Positions 1-8,864 are shown, counted from the first letter of the stretch. The stretch is DNA of 64,000 nt from CALGFI01 sp963786805 (GCA_963786805.1 CAWBAK010000007.1:315080-379079), one strand, 5' to 3'. Made by a program: numbers and translations. The notes: generated by a model from the sequence alone, not told the origin.

Positions 1-2
1 GG

Positions 3-483
3 TCCTGGCTCGCCTACTGGGCCGGGTACGCCGGCGGCCGGCCGCTGATCGATCGGTGGGGCCGGTACCTGCTCGATCCGCCCGCACGAGGTCGACCGGG
101 CGCACGACTGGTTCGAGCGCCACGGGGAGCTCGCCGTGTTCGGCGGCCGCCTCCTTCCGGTGGTCCGGACGTTCATCAGCCTGCCGGCCGGCGTCGTCCG
201 CATGCGGTTCGGCAAGTTCACCGCGTACACGGTGCTCGGATGCCTGCCCTGGTGCCTGCTCCTCACCTGGCTCGGCTATCTCCTCGGCGAGCGCTGGGAG
301 ACGGTCGAGCGGATCTTCCGGCCGTTCGCCTGGGCGATCGCGGCGGCGATCTTCGTGGCCGGCGTCTGGTTCGTGTGGCACCGGATCCGCTCGATCCGGC
401 GGGAGGAAGAGGAGCAGCGGGCCCGCGCCGCCGAGGCCGAGATGGTGGCCGAGCAGGCCCGCGACGCCGAGGAAACGGTCTAG
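3..483 (+). CDS. DedA/SNARE-associated family membrane protein, 3' part
   Basis: This is the C-terminal part of a DedA-family integral membrane protein; its start lies before the window. DedA proteins act in membrane homeostasis and lipid flipping. The visible protein has the family core: a GGR-x-LPVVRTFISLPAG segment near base 145, then hydrophobic helices (VLGCLPWCLLLTWLGYLLG and AWAIAAAIFVAGVWFVWH) and a charged, Ala/Glu-rich cytoplasmic tail. The first 80 bases read in another frame (SWLAYWAGYAGG); removing one C in the run near base 82 joins both parts as LLDPPHEVDRAHDWFERHGE. The break is probably an assembly insertion. Stop is TAG at 481-483. Confidence 0.8.
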
Positions 484-487
484 GGGC

Positions 488-510
488 CTCGAGCAGCGAA
501 GCGGTTCGCC
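488..510 (+). repeat. Short dispersed repeat, copy 1 (core AGCAGCGAAGCGGT)
   Basis: A roughly 20-base element starts 5 bases after the DedA stop codon. The 14-base core at 492-505 recurs exactly at 1772-1785 and with one change at 20707-20720, each time at the 3' end of a gene. Function is unknown. Confidence 0.55.
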
Positions 511-514
511 TCTG

Positions 515-997
515 CTAGGAGAGCTCGGCGCGCATCACCCAGGACTCGGCGTCCTCGGAGACCTTCTGGAAGCCGGTCCGCTCGTACATCATCCGCGAGC
601 GGTTGTGGGCGGCCACCGAGAGCGAGAGCGACTGGAAGCCGTCCTGGCGGGCCTGGACCATCAGCGCGCGGAGCAGGGTCTCGCCGATCCCCTTCCGACG
701 GTGGAGCGGGACGACCGCGAGGCCGAGCTCGGGCGTCTTCTCGTCCACGAACCCCCAGCCGGGCTCCTCCTCGGTGAACAGGCGGTACCAGGCCGCCCCG
801 ACCGGCTCGCCGTCGAGCTCGGCGATGACCCCCGCGTCGCCCGGTCGCCCCCACTCGCGGTGGTACCGCTCGAGCATCGGGTCGGCGAGCGCCGCGATCG
901 TGCGCTCGCGCGGCCAGTCCGGGTTCCACGCGGCGGCCTCGTAGAGCATCGACTTGAGGAACCCGACGTCGTCGGGACCGGCCGGCCGGATGTTCAA
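515..997 (-). CDS. GNAT-family N-acetyltransferase
   Basis: A 160-residue GNAT acetyltransferase predicted to transfer an acetyl group from acetyl-CoA to an unidentified amine. The N-terminus NIRPAGPDDVGFLKSML is the usual GNAT beta1-alpha1. The acetyl-CoA loop is the RRKGIGETLLRAL segment after ELGLAVVPLH, and the C-terminal motif NRSRMMYERTGFQKV matches the family's N-x-x-A/S-x-x-x-Y-x-x-x-GF. I chose the TTG at 997 because a GA-rich ribosome-binding stretch precedes it and conserved sequence begins there; upstream in-frame codons would overlap the divergent gene. Substrate cannot be inferred. Confidence 0.85.
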   Translation of the reverse strand: MNIRPAGPDDVGFLKSMLYEAAAWNPDWPRERTIAALADPMLERYHREWGRPGDAGVIAELDGEPVGAAWYRLFTEEEPGWGFVDEKTPELGLAVVPLHRRKGIGETLLRALMVQARQDGFQSLSLSVAAHNRSRMMYERTGFQKVSEDAESWVMRAELS

Positions 998-1097
998 TGC
1001 CCTTCGCCTTTCGCGCTTCGAGGAGCCGACCCTAGCGCACCGGACGGGCACGTGGAGAGCATCTTTCGCGGTGACCGGGCGTACCCTCGGAGTGACG

Positions 1098-1763
1098 ATG
1101 GGCAAGGCGTTCCGCGTGTTCCCCGAGGCCGAGCATCAGACCGAGCCGCTGCTCGGGTGGCGCGCGTGGCGCCTCGGGCGGACCGACGAGGGTCTGCGGA
1201 TCGTCCCCACCACGCCGCGCTCGGCGTGGGAGCCGCGCGTCGCGATCCACGCCACGTGCAGCGGCGCGCACACGCGCGAGTACATGGTCTACAACCCCGA
1301 GCTCGCCGCCACTCATCGAAGCCCCGAGCCCGGCTGCACGTGCGGGATCCACGCGATCAAGGACCCGGCGCGATTGGCGCGTTCGGGCCGGTCCGCGGCC
1401 GTCGTCGGGCGGGTCGCGATGTGGGGCCGCGTGATCGAGCACACGAAGGGCTACCGAGCCGAGTTCGCCTACCCCTCACGACTTCGGCTGGTGTGCTGCT
1501 GGTGCCTGTGGTACGGACGCCTCCCCGCGGTTCCCGATCAGGTCTTCGAGCGCGACGGCGAGCTCCGGCCGGCGTGCGACGCCCACCGGAAGCGTCCGGC
1601 CGCGGTGGGAACGCCGCTCGAGGTGGAGCAGGTCCAGCAGGAACTGCTCGACACGTACGGGATCGAGCCGCTTCCCGTCGAGTCCTTCCACGCGGTGGAC
1701 GAGCGCCACCCGGCCGGACTCATCACGAGGGTCCTGCGGGTGTTCGACCGCGCGCGGGCGTAA
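1098..1763 (+). CDS. Conserved hypothetical protein with GCTCGIHA motif
   Basis: A 221-residue soluble protein I cannot name. It opens with WRAWRL and contains a Cys-rich GCTCGIHA motif near residue 80, then VVGRVAMWGRVIEHTKGYRAEFAYP and a CCWC pair. I associate this combination with uncharacterised actinobacterial proteins. The Cys and His residues could bind metal, but that is inference. There is no signal peptide or membrane segment. ATG at 1098 is about 100 bases from the divergent acetyltransferase start. The C-terminal helix-rich part (VEQVQQELLDTYGIEPLP) looks like an appended domain. Copy 2 of the short repeat follows directly. Confidence 0.6.
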   Translation: MGKAFRVFPEAEHQTEPLLGWRAWRLGRTDEGLRIVPTTPRSAWEPRVAIHATCSGAHTREYMVYNPELAATHRSPEPGCTCGIHAIKDPARLARSGRSAAVVGRVAMWGRVIEHTKGYRAEFAYPSRLRLVCCWCLWYGRLPAVPDQVFERDGELRPACDAHRKRPAAVGTPLEVEQVQQELLDTYGIEPLPVESFHAVDERHPAGLITRVLRVFDRARA

Positions 1764-1767
1764 AGCG

Positions 1768-1790
1768 CTCAAGCAGCGAAGCGGTAGCGC
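1768..1790 (+). repeat. Short dispersed repeat, copy 2
   Basis: Begins 5 bases after the stop of the hypothetical gene. Its core at 1772-1785 is identical to copy 1. The longer form CTCAAGCAGCGAAGCGGTAG is shared with copy 3 except for one C/T change. Confidence 0.55.
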
Positions 1791-1802
1791 ACATGACGCT
1801 AC

Positions 1803-2348
1803 CTACAGCTCGATCTCGGCCGCGACTTGCTGTAACCCCTCGATCGAGACGGCGAGGAACTCGTCGAGTGAGAGCCCGAGCCCTTCTTCCGCGCCGGTGA
1901 CCTCCTCCCGATTCACACCCGGCGCGAACGCCTTCTCTTTCAGCTTCTTCTTCACGGACGAGACCTTCATCCCCGTCGCCTTCTCCGGCCGCACGAGCGC
2001 CGCCGCGACCAGCAGGCCGGCGACCGCGTCGGCGTGCACGATCGCGACCGACATGCGATCGGTCCGGTACTCGGGGAACGCGTGTGCGAGGACGCCATTG
2101 ATGACGCGTTCGTCGACGCCGGCCTCGCGGAGCCAGCCCTCGGCCACACGCGCGTGGTTCGAGGCGTCGTCTCCGGTGTGGTCCTGGTCGAGGTCATGGA
2201 ACAGCCCGGTGAGACCCCACAGGTCCTCGTCCTCGCCGAAGCGCCGGGCGAGTGCACGCATGACGCCCTCGACCGAGATGAGGTGGCGGACGGTCGTCTC
2301 CTTCAGGCACTTCTCTCGCGCGAACGCGTGCGCGCGCTCTCGATCCAT
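1803..2348 (-). CDS. HD-domain phosphohydrolase coupled to KimA-like importer
   Basis: A 181-residue HD-superfamily metal-dependent phosphohydrolase. The pattern is H (in TVRHLISVEGVMRAL), HD (in GLFHDLDQDHTGDD), and later H and D residues (NGVLAHAFPEYR, IVHADAVAG). A Lys-rich stretch (KVSSVKKKLKEKAF) follows. The ATG at 2348-2346 overlaps the stop of the upstream importer gene by one base (TGATG), so the two are probably translationally coupled. HD proteins of this size often cleave nucleotides or second messengers. A role in setting a nucleotide signal for the importer is possible (Bacillus KimA responds to c-di-AMP) but is inference only. Substrate unknown. Confidence 0.75.
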   Translation of the reverse strand: MDRERAHAFAREKCLKETTVRHLISVEGVMRALARRFGEDEDLWGLTGLFHDLDQDHTGDDASNHARVAEGWLREAGVDERVINGVLAHAFPEYRTDRMSVAIVHADAVAGLLVAAALVRPEKATGMKVSSVKKKLKEKAFAPGVNREEVTGAEEGLGLSLDEFLAVSIEGLQQVAAEIEL

Positions 2349-4660
2349 CACGGGACCTCCGGCGCCCGCAGGTGGAACGGCACGCTCGTCACCACGACGT
2401 TGGGCTCGAAGAGCAGCAGGCGCTTGAAGTAGAACGCCGTCTGGTTGTGGAGCAGGTTCTCCCACCAATGCGCCGGGATGAACTCGGGCAGGACGACGGT
2501 CGCGATCGTGTCCCCGTGCTGCGTGTACTTCCGGATCTCGGCAAGGAGCGGTTCGCCGAACTCTCGGAACGGCGCCTCGACGAGGACGAGCGGGACGTCG
2601 ATCCTGCGTTCGTGCCATTCATCGATCACGCCCTCGGTCTCCTCCGGATCGGAGACGAAGAACATCCCCTCGAGCTTCGTCGGCCGCAACGACTTCGCGT
2701 AGATGAGCGCCCGGACGGTCGCGTCGTGGACGGCGGAGACCGGGACGAGCACGACGCTGCGCTCCGGCTCGACCGGATGCTCGCTGTGTGCGCTCGCGAC
2801 CTCCATCTCCTCCGGGACCAGGGGCACGTCCGTTACGACGACGCCGGGCTCGAACAGGAGCGAGGTCTTGAGCCGCAGCGCCTTGCGGTTCCGGACGAAC
2901 TGCAGCCAGGACCGATCGCCGAGCTCCTCGGCGATCACCACCGTGACGAAGTCCTCGGGCCGGCGCGGGATCGCCTGGATGTAGGCGCGGAGCGCCCGCA
3001 GGAGCTTGTCGTGGCCCTCCTCGAGCAGCTCGAGCCGTCCGAGGCGAGGGGCGGAGGTCTCCCAAGCCGCGGCCGTCGCCGCGAAGCGCTCCGGCGCTCC
3101 GATATACAGGGGGTGCACCACCTCCGGACGGAGCGCTCGCAGGTAGCTGACGGCATCCAGCGTTGCGGTGTCCATCTCGCTCACCAGGAAGACGAAGGTG
3201 TTCTTCGCTTCCTGGTCGGCGGTGAGCCGCCGCGCGCGCAGCATCTGGCCGACGCGTTCGTAATGGCGATGGACCGCCAGGAAGAACGCGATGATGATCG
3301 GCATCGCGGTGATCACGATCCACGCGCCTCGCGTGAACTTCGTGATAGTCACGATGACGAGGACGACGCCGGTCGTCCCGGCACCGATCCCGTTGATGAT
3401 CGCGCTTCGCAGCCATCGCCCCTCACGCAACCGCATCCAGCGCCGGACCATCCCGGCCTGCGACAGCGTGAACGCGGTGAACACCCCCACGACATAGAGC
3501 TGGATCAACCGTGTGAGGTTGGCGTCGAAGGCGTAGATCAACAGGCAGGCGAGGACCGCCAGGACGAGGACCCCGTTCGAGAACACGAGCCGGTCGCCGC
3601 GGTTACGGAACTGCGAGGGCATGAACCGGTCTCGCGCGAGGATGGCCGACAGCCGCGGGAAGTCCTGATAGGCCGTGTTCGCCGCGAGAATGAGGATCCC
3701 TGCGGTGAAGGCCTGCAGCACGTAGAAGAGGAACCCACGGCCGAAGACGGTCTCTCCGATCTGCGCGAGGACCGAGGGTCCCTCCAATCCCTCTCGAACC
3801 CGCACGTCGAACTCGCGAGCCAGGTAGGTGATCCCGATGAACATGCTGATGCTGATCGACCCCATGATCGCCAGCGTCGCGGCGGCGTTCTTCGCCTGCG
3901 GCTTGCGGAACGCTTGAACGCCGTCGGCGATGGCCTCGACCCCGGTGAGCGCCGTGGCGCCCGAGGCGAAGGCGCGAAGGATCAGGAAGAGGCCGAGCGC
4001 ATGCTCCACGGGCAACTCGAGCTCCGCGGTGGGGGCCGTCGGACAGCCGGAGAGGCACCGGAAGAATCCCGCCGCGAGCGTCACGTAGACCATCGCGACG
4101 AAGCCGTAGGTCGGGACGGCGAAGACGGTTCCGGCCTCCCGCACGCCTCGGAGGTTCGCGAGCGTGATCAGCGCGACGAACCCGATCGCGATCGCCACCT
4201 GATGGTCCTCGAGGCTCGGAGCGGCCGAGCTGACGGCGATCGTCCCCGCGGTGACGCTCACCGCGACCGTGAGGACGTAGTCCGTCAAGATCGCGGCCGC
4301 CGCGGTCAATCCGGGCAAGGTCCCGAGGTTCTCGCGAGAGACGATGTAGGAGCCGCCGCCGTTCGGATAGGCGCGAACGGTCTGCCGGTACGACGTGATG
4401 ACGATGACCAGAAGGATCGAGATGGCGATCGCGATCGGCATCATCAGCGAGAGCGCGGCGGCCCCCGCTAGGGCCAACACGAGCATCATCTCCTCGGTCG
4501 CGTAGGCGACCGAGGACAACGGGTCCGAGCTGAAGACGGGCAGGGCAAGGATCTTGGGAAGGAGCTGATGCTCCTGCTTGCTCGATGCGATCGCGCGTCC
4601 GACGACGAGCCGTTTCAGCAGCCCGCCGGGGCGCGCCGGAGGGGTCACCGTCTTCGCCAC
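2348..4660 (-). CDS. kimA: KimA-type K+ importer (APC superfamily)
   Basis: A 770-residue membrane transporter very like Bacillus subtilis KimA (YdaO), a proton-coupled K+ importer. Family hallmarks are visible: VFSSDPLSSVAYATEE in the first helix, YRQTVRAYPNGGGSYIV, SGATALTGVEAIADG and ARDRFMPSQFRNRGDRL. About 12 helices fill residues 40-470. The cytoplasmic tail is longer than in Bacillus KimA (about 607 residues) because it holds two similar USP-like halves, each ending in a LLFEP-x-VVVT-x-VP motif. The GTG at 4660 is the best start, giving the family N-terminus, although no strong ribosome site is seen. It is the third gene of a four-gene operon. Confidence 0.88.
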   Translation of the reverse strand: MAKTVTPPARPGGLLKRLVVGRAIASSKQEHQLLPKILALPVFSSDPLSSVAYATEEMMLVLALAGAAALSLMMPIAIAISILLVIVITSYRQTVRAYPNGGGSYIVSRENLGTLPGLTAAAAILTDYVLTVAVSVTAGTIAVSSAAPSLEDHQVAIAIGFVALITLANLRGVREAGTVFAVPTYGFVAMVYVTLAAGFFRCLSGCPTAPTAELELPVEHALGLFLILRAFASGATALTGVEAIADGVQAFRKPQAKNAAATLAIMGSISISMFIGITYLAREFDVRVREGLEGPSVLAQIGETVFGRGFLFYVLQAFTAGILILAANTAYQDFPRLSAILARDRFMPSQFRNRGDRLVFSNGVLVLAVLACLLIYAFDANLTRLIQLYVVGVFTAFTLSQAGMVRRWMRLREGRWLRSAIINGIGAGTTGVVLVIVTITKFTRGAWIVITAMPIIIAFFLAVHRHYERVGQMLRARRLTADQEAKNTFVFLVSEMDTATLDAVSYLRALRPEVVHPLYIGAPERFAATAAAWETSAPRLGRLELLEEGHDKLLRALRAYIQAIPRRPEDFVTVVIAEELGDRSWLQFVRNRKALRLKTSLLFEPGVVVTDVPLVPEEMEVASAHSEHPVEPERSVVLVPVSAVHDATVRALIYAKSLRPTKLEGMFFVSDPEETEGVIDEWHERRIDVPLVLVEAPFREFGEPLLAEIRKYTQHGDTIATVVLPEFIPAHWWENLLHNQTAFYFKRLLLFEPNVVVTSVPFHLRAPEVP

Positions 4661-4715
4661 AGGTGCGATGTTACGGGGGAGCGATGCCGATTCGTGCGTG
4701 GGGCGGACGGGTTCT

Positions 4716-7034
4716 CTAGACGGATCGCACGACCTGGCGAGCGGGCTCCTCCGGAAGGACGTCGCCGGAGAGATGGAACGGGACGCTCGTCACGACGACC
4801 CCCGGCTCGAACAGGAGCAGCCGCTTCAGGAAGAAGGCGGTCTGGTTGTGAAGCAGGTGTTCCCATCGTCGCCGAACCACGAGCTCGGGCAGGACGACGG
4901 TGACGATGGTTCCCTCGTGTGCGGTGTACCGGCGTACCTCATCGAGCATCGGGGTCGAGAGGTCTCGGAAGGGGGCTTCGACGAGGGAAAGCGGGATCCC
5001 CATCTGCCATTCGAACCACTCGTCCACGACGTCCAGCTCTTCGTCTGGATCGAGCACAAAGTAGACCGCCGTCACGGCAGCCGCATTGAGCGATCGGGCG
5101 TAGGCGACCGCCCGAGCCGTCGCCGCGTGCACGGCGGAAACCGGGATCAGCACGACGTTCTGAACCGGCTCGACGGGCTGATCTGCGTGGACGGCCACGA
5201 GTGGCCGCTCCTCCGGTAGCAACGGCACGTTCGTGACGACGACCCCCGCCTCGTACAGGAGGGATGCCTTCAACCACAGGCTCGACCTGCGACGAGCGAA
5301 CTGGAGCAACGAGCGGTTCGCGAGCTCCTCGGGAACGACCACCGTCACGAACTCCTCGTCAGGATCGCGTGGGATCGACCGCAGGAAGGCACGGAGGCTT
5401 CGGATCCTGCCTCCGTTCACCGGCAGCCTCTCGAGCCGCCCCATCCGTGGCGCGAACGACCGCCACCGTTCGGCAGATGCTTCGAACGCATCCGGGTCGC
5501 CGGTGTAGAGCGGGATCACGCGCTCGGGACGAAGTGCGAGCAGGTAGGACACGGCGTCGGCGGTCCCGAGGCCGAGGTCGGACACCAACAGGACGAAGGT
5601 GTTCGGCACCCGGTCGATGCGCGGGCGCGCCGCACGAAGGACGGCGCCGACCATCCGGTAGTGCCGGTGGACGGCGAGGAAGAACGAGATGATGACCGGC
5701 ACGGCCGCGATCACGATCCACGCACCGTGAACGAACTTCGTCATCGCGACGATGACGAGGACGATCCCGGTGGCCGAGGCTCCGATCGTGTTGATGACGA
5801 TGCTCCGGCGCCACCCCGGCTCCTTCGTTCGATGCCATCGCCGGACCATGCCGGCCTGGGAGAGGGTGAACGCCGTGAACACGCCGACCACATAGAGCTG
5901 GATCAGGCGAGTCAGGTTCGCATCGAACACGAAGATGAGGGCGACCGCCAACACGGAGAGCACGATGATGCCGTTCGAGAACACGAGCCGGTCTCCGCGG
6001 TTCTTGAACTGCGAGGGCATGAATCGATCCCGCGCGAGGATCGCCGACAGGCGCGGGAAGTCCTGGTAGGACGTGTTCGCCGCAAGGATGAGGATCCCTG
6101 CCGTGAGGGTCTGCAGCGCGAAGAACGGCAGCGTTCGGCCGAACACCGTTTCGCCGATCTGAGACAGCACCGAACGTGAGGCAGCGATCTCCTCGTTCAC
6201 GCGGACGTGCAGCAGGACGGTCATGGCGGTGATCCCCAGGAACATCGTCACCGTCATCGTGCCCATCATCGCCAGCGTCGTCGCGGCGTTGCGCGCCTGG
6301 GGCCGCCGGAACGCCGGGACGCCGTTCGAGATCGCTTCGACGCCGGTCAGGGCGGTCGAACCCGACGAGAACGCGCGCAGGATCAGGAACAGGCCCAGAC
6401 CCGCGTGCGCTTCCACCGGAAGATCGGCGGTCTCGGCCAGGGGGCATCCCGAGAGACAGCGGTAGAAGCCGATCGCCAGCATCGCGTACACGATCGCGAC
6501 GAAGCCGTACGTGGGGAGCGCGAACAAGAAGCCGGCCTCTTTCACCCCGCGGAGGTTCGCGAGGGTGAGCAGGATGACGAAGCCGATCGCCAGCACGACC
6601 TTGTGATCGACCAGGGACGGAGCCGCCGACGTGACGGCGAGCACCCCGGCCACCATCGAGACCGAGACCGTCAGCACGTAATCGATCAGGAGCGCAGCGG
6701 CGGCGACGAGACCCGGGATCTTCCCCAGGTTCTCGTGCGCGACGATGTACGAGCCTCCGCCGTTCGGATAGGCGCGGACGGTCTGCCGGTACGAGACGAT
6801 CACGATCACGAGCACGGCCGCGATGACGAGCGCGATCGGGATCCGATAGACGAGCGCCCCGGCTCCCGCCGTGACGAGGACGAGCATCATCTCCTCGGTC
6901 GCGTAGGCGTTGGACGAGAGCGGGTCCGAGGAGAAGACCGGGAGGGCAAGGAACTTCCGCAGGAGCTGGTGCTCGAGCTGATGGCTCGCGAGCGCGCGGC
7001 CGACCAGGACGCGCTTGACCGTGGTCGTCGACAT
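4716..7034 (-). CDS. kimA: KimA-type K+ importer, second paralogue
   Basis: A 772-residue paralogue of the next gene, with the same layout: VFSSDPLSSNAYATEE, YRQTVRAYPNGGGSYIV, STALTGVEAISNGVPAF and ARDRFMPSQFKNRGDRL in the membrane part, then two USP-like halves in the tail (KASLLYEAGVVVTNVP and KRLLLFEPGVVVTSVP). The family transports K+ with protons. The ATG at 7034 lies 3 bases after the stop of a small membrane gene, so both are co-transcribed. The two importers are close but clearly diverged, as expected of an old tandem duplication. They may differ in affinity or regulation, which the sequence does not show. Confidence 0.88.
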   Translation of the reverse strand: MSTTTVKRVLVGRALASHQLEHQLLRKFLALPVFSSDPLSSNAYATEEMMLVLVTAGAGALVYRIPIALVIAAVLVIVIVSYRQTVRAYPNGGGSYIVAHENLGKIPGLVAAAALLIDYVLTVSVSMVAGVLAVTSAAPSLVDHKVVLAIGFVILLTLANLRGVKEAGFLFALPTYGFVAIVYAMLAIGFYRCLSGCPLAETADLPVEAHAGLGLFLILRAFSSGSTALTGVEAISNGVPAFRRPQARNAATTLAMMGTMTVTMFLGITAMTVLLHVRVNEEIAASRSVLSQIGETVFGRTLPFFALQTLTAGILILAANTSYQDFPRLSAILARDRFMPSQFKNRGDRLVFSNGIIVLSVLAVALIFVFDANLTRLIQLYVVGVFTAFTLSQAGMVRRWHRTKEPGWRRSIVINTIGASATGIVLVIVAMTKFVHGAWIVIAAVPVIISFFLAVHRHYRMVGAVLRAARPRIDRVPNTFVLLVSDLGLGTADAVSYLLALRPERVIPLYTGDPDAFEASAERWRSFAPRMGRLERLPVNGGRIRSLRAFLRSIPRDPDEEFVTVVVPEELANRSLLQFARRRSSLWLKASLLYEAGVVVTNVPLLPEERPLVAVHADQPVEPVQNVVLIPVSAVHAATARAVAYARSLNAAAVTAVYFVLDPDEELDVVDEWFEWQMGIPLSLVEAPFRDLSTPMLDEVRRYTAHEGTIVTVVLPELVVRRRWEHLLHNQTAFFLKRLLLFEPGVVVTSVPFHLSGDVLPEEPARQVVRSV

Positions 7035-7037
7035 GGC

Positions 7038-7289
7038 CTACCGGTCGTCCCGCCGGCCGCTCGAGACGGGTGCTTCGGGAACCTCGGGTGCCTCGAGCTC
7101 GGGCCACCGGCCGGCCTCCATCCGCTCGAGCACATCGCCGAGAAGGTCCGCCTCACGTGAGGCGCTCACCCACTCGCGCCAGCTGAGCCAGAGACGAAGC
7201 AGCGGACCGAGCAGCAGTCCGACGAAGCAACCGAGGATGAGACCGATGAACAGATCCGAGGAGAACGCCGCGGAAACCATGCCTGCCAC
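7038..7289 (-). CDS. Small single-pass membrane protein leading the KimA operon
   Basis: An 83-residue protein with one strong membrane helix near the N-terminus (LFIGLILGCFVGLLLGPLLRLWL) followed by a charged cytoplasmic tail rich in Glu and Pro. I do not recognise a family. It is the first gene of the operon that continues into both KimA-type importers and the HD protein, and its stop is 3 bases before the first importer start. Its size and position suggest an accessory or regulatory subunit of the importer, by analogy with small subunits of other K+ systems. That is inference. Confidence 0.6.
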   Translation of the reverse strand: MAGMVSAAFSSDLFIGLILGCFVGLLLGPLLRLWLSWREWVSASREADLLGDVLERMEAGRWPELEAPEVPEAPVSSGRRDDR

Positions 7290-7314
7290 GTTGCCGCGCA
7301 GGGCGTCAGGAAGG

Positions 7315-7356
7315 TGTAAGCATCGGCAGCGACGGCGTAAAGATCCTGTAAGCGTT
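7315..7356. promoter_or_regulatory. Three helically phased direct repeats (candidate response-regulator site)
   Basis: Between the divergent KimA operon and the KdpD-like gene lie TGTAAGCATC (7315), CGTAAAGATC (7336) and TGTAAGCGTT (7347). They share YGTAA and are spaced 21 and 11 bases apart, that is two and one helical turns. OmpR-family regulators such as KdpE bind tandem direct repeats in this way. The sequence pattern is observed; the binding protein is inferred from the adjacent regulator gene. Confidence 0.5.
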
Positions 7357-7436
7357 CACAAGCTCACGCACGGCTCCGATACCCTCGGAGCGCCGGAGCG
7401 CTTGTGGCTCGTCGACCGGGACGACAAGCTTGCGCG

Positions 7437-8864
7437 ATGAGACTGCCGAAGGTTCGGGCCTACCAAGGAGCGGGCGTGACGCGGTCGACGCTGACGGCCG
7501 TCGCCTTCGCCGGCGCCGCGACCGCGATCGCCGGACTCCCCGACGAGACCTCGACCGGGAGCGCCGCACTCGTGTACGTCCTCGCCGTCACCGGCGCCTC
7601 GGCCGTTTCGGGGCTCGCGGCGGGTCTCGGGACGTCGGTCCTTTCCTTCCTCGCTCTGAACTTCTTCTTCACGGAGCCGTTCCACACGCTCAATGTGGCC
7701 AAGCCCGAGGACCTGATCGCCCTTGCCGCATTCCTTGTCGTCTCGCTGATCGTCGGGACGCTGCTCTCGACTGCCGTCGCGCAGCGGGCGCGCGCCGAAC
7801 GGCGGGAGCGGGAAGCGCTCCTGCTCCAGCGTTTCGGTACCAGGCTCCTGTCGGGTGAGGATCCTGCGGACGTCCTGAGGAGCTTCGCGACGGCGGTAAC
7901 GGATCTGTTCCCCGTCGGCCGCTGCGAGATCAGGACCGATCTCCTCGAGGAGCCGGTGGTGTCGCAACGCGGCGACCTCCCGGCGGCGGCGGAGCCTACG
8001 GAGGTCATCCCGATGGTGGCGATGGGGAAAGAGAGGGGGCAGATCCTCCTGTTCGGCCAGACGCCACAGACGCGGCTCACCGAGGAGGAGCGAAGCGTCG
8101 TGCGGACCTTCGCGAGCCAGATGGGCCTGGCGCTCCAGGGCATCCGGTTGGGAGCGGAGGCGTCGGAGGCGCGCCTGGAGGCCGAGACGAACCGCCTCCG
8201 GGCGGCCTTGTTCTCCTCGGTCACCCACGACCTTCGAACCCCGCTCGCCTCGATCACCGCATCCGTCACGAGCCTTCAGGGCAAGGATGCGAGCTTCACG
8301 CCCGAGGACCGCCGAGATCTGCTCGAGACCATCCGTCAGGAAGCCGACCGGCTGAACCGCCTGGTCGGAAACCTCATGGACCTCTCCCGCATCCGGGCGG
8401 GCGCACTGGTCCCGACGACGTCTCCCGCGGCGATCGACGAGGTCATCGAAGGCGTCGTCGCGCGGCTCCAACCGCTCTTCACGCGTCACGAGATCCGCCT
8501 CATGCTTCGAGACAACCTGCCGGAGGTGTCGATCGACGTCGTGCAGATGGACCAGGTGGTCACGAACCTGTTGGAGAACGCGGTGAAGTTCAGCCCACCC
8601 GGCACACCCGTCACGATCTCGGCCGGCCGGTGGCAGGACGTCGTCGAGGTCCGCGTGGCGGACCGTGGCCCCGGGATCCCGCAGGAGGATCGCGATCGCG
8701 TGTTCGAACCGTTCGTGCGCGGCGACCGGAACTCCTCGGAGGGCTCGGGACTCGGTCTATCGATCGGTCGGGCCATCGTCGAGTCTCACGGAGGGAGGAT
8801 CTGGATCGAGGGAACCCCGGGAGGAGGCACCACGGCCGTGTTCCAGCTCCCGGTGGGAACGTAG
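7437..8864 (+). CDS. KdpD-like sensor histidine kinase lacking the N-terminal KdpD/USP domains
   Basis: A 475-residue membrane histidine kinase. Residues about 20-115 form the four-helix DUF4118 region of KdpD (GLAAGLGTSVLSFLALNFFF is diagnostic). A GAF-like stretch follows, then a dimerisation helix with phospho-acceptor His264 in SSVTHDLRTPLASI, an N-box (NLLENAVKF), and G boxes (ADRGPGIP, GSGLGLSIG). KdpD of Escherichia coli is near 900 residues and begins with a cytosolic KdpD domain plus USP domain; both are absent here, so the input signal must differ. The ATG at 7437 fits the membrane start. The response regulator begins on the next base after the stop. Confidence 0.88.
   Translation: MRLPKVRAYQGAGVTRSTLTAVAFAGAATAIAGLPDETSTGSAALVYVLAVTGASAVSGLAAGLGTSVLSFLALNFFFTEPFHTLNVAKPEDLIALAAFLVVSLIVGTLLSTAVAQRARAERREREALLLQRFGTRLLSGEDPADVLRSFATAVTDLFPVGRCEIRTDLLEEPVVSQRGDLPAAAEPTEVIPMVAMGKERGQILLFGQTPQTRLTEEERSVVRTFASQMGLALQGIRLGAEASEARLEAETNRLRAALFSSVTHDLRTPLASITASVTSLQGKDASFTPEDRRDLLETIRQEADRLNRLVGNLMDLSRIRAGALVPTTSPAAIDEVIEGVVARLQPLFTRHEIRLMLRDNLPEVSIDVVQMDQVVTNLLENAVKFSPPGTPVTISAGRWQDVVEVRVADRGPGIPQEDRDRVFEPFVRGDRNSSEGSGLGLSIGRAIVESHGGRIWIEGTPGGGTTAVFQLPVGT

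Noticed and set aside
2372..4471. A 2.1-kb plus-strand open frame opposite the first KimA gene
   Set aside because: No recognisable fold and highly charged composition; the antisense frame is a conserved transporter.
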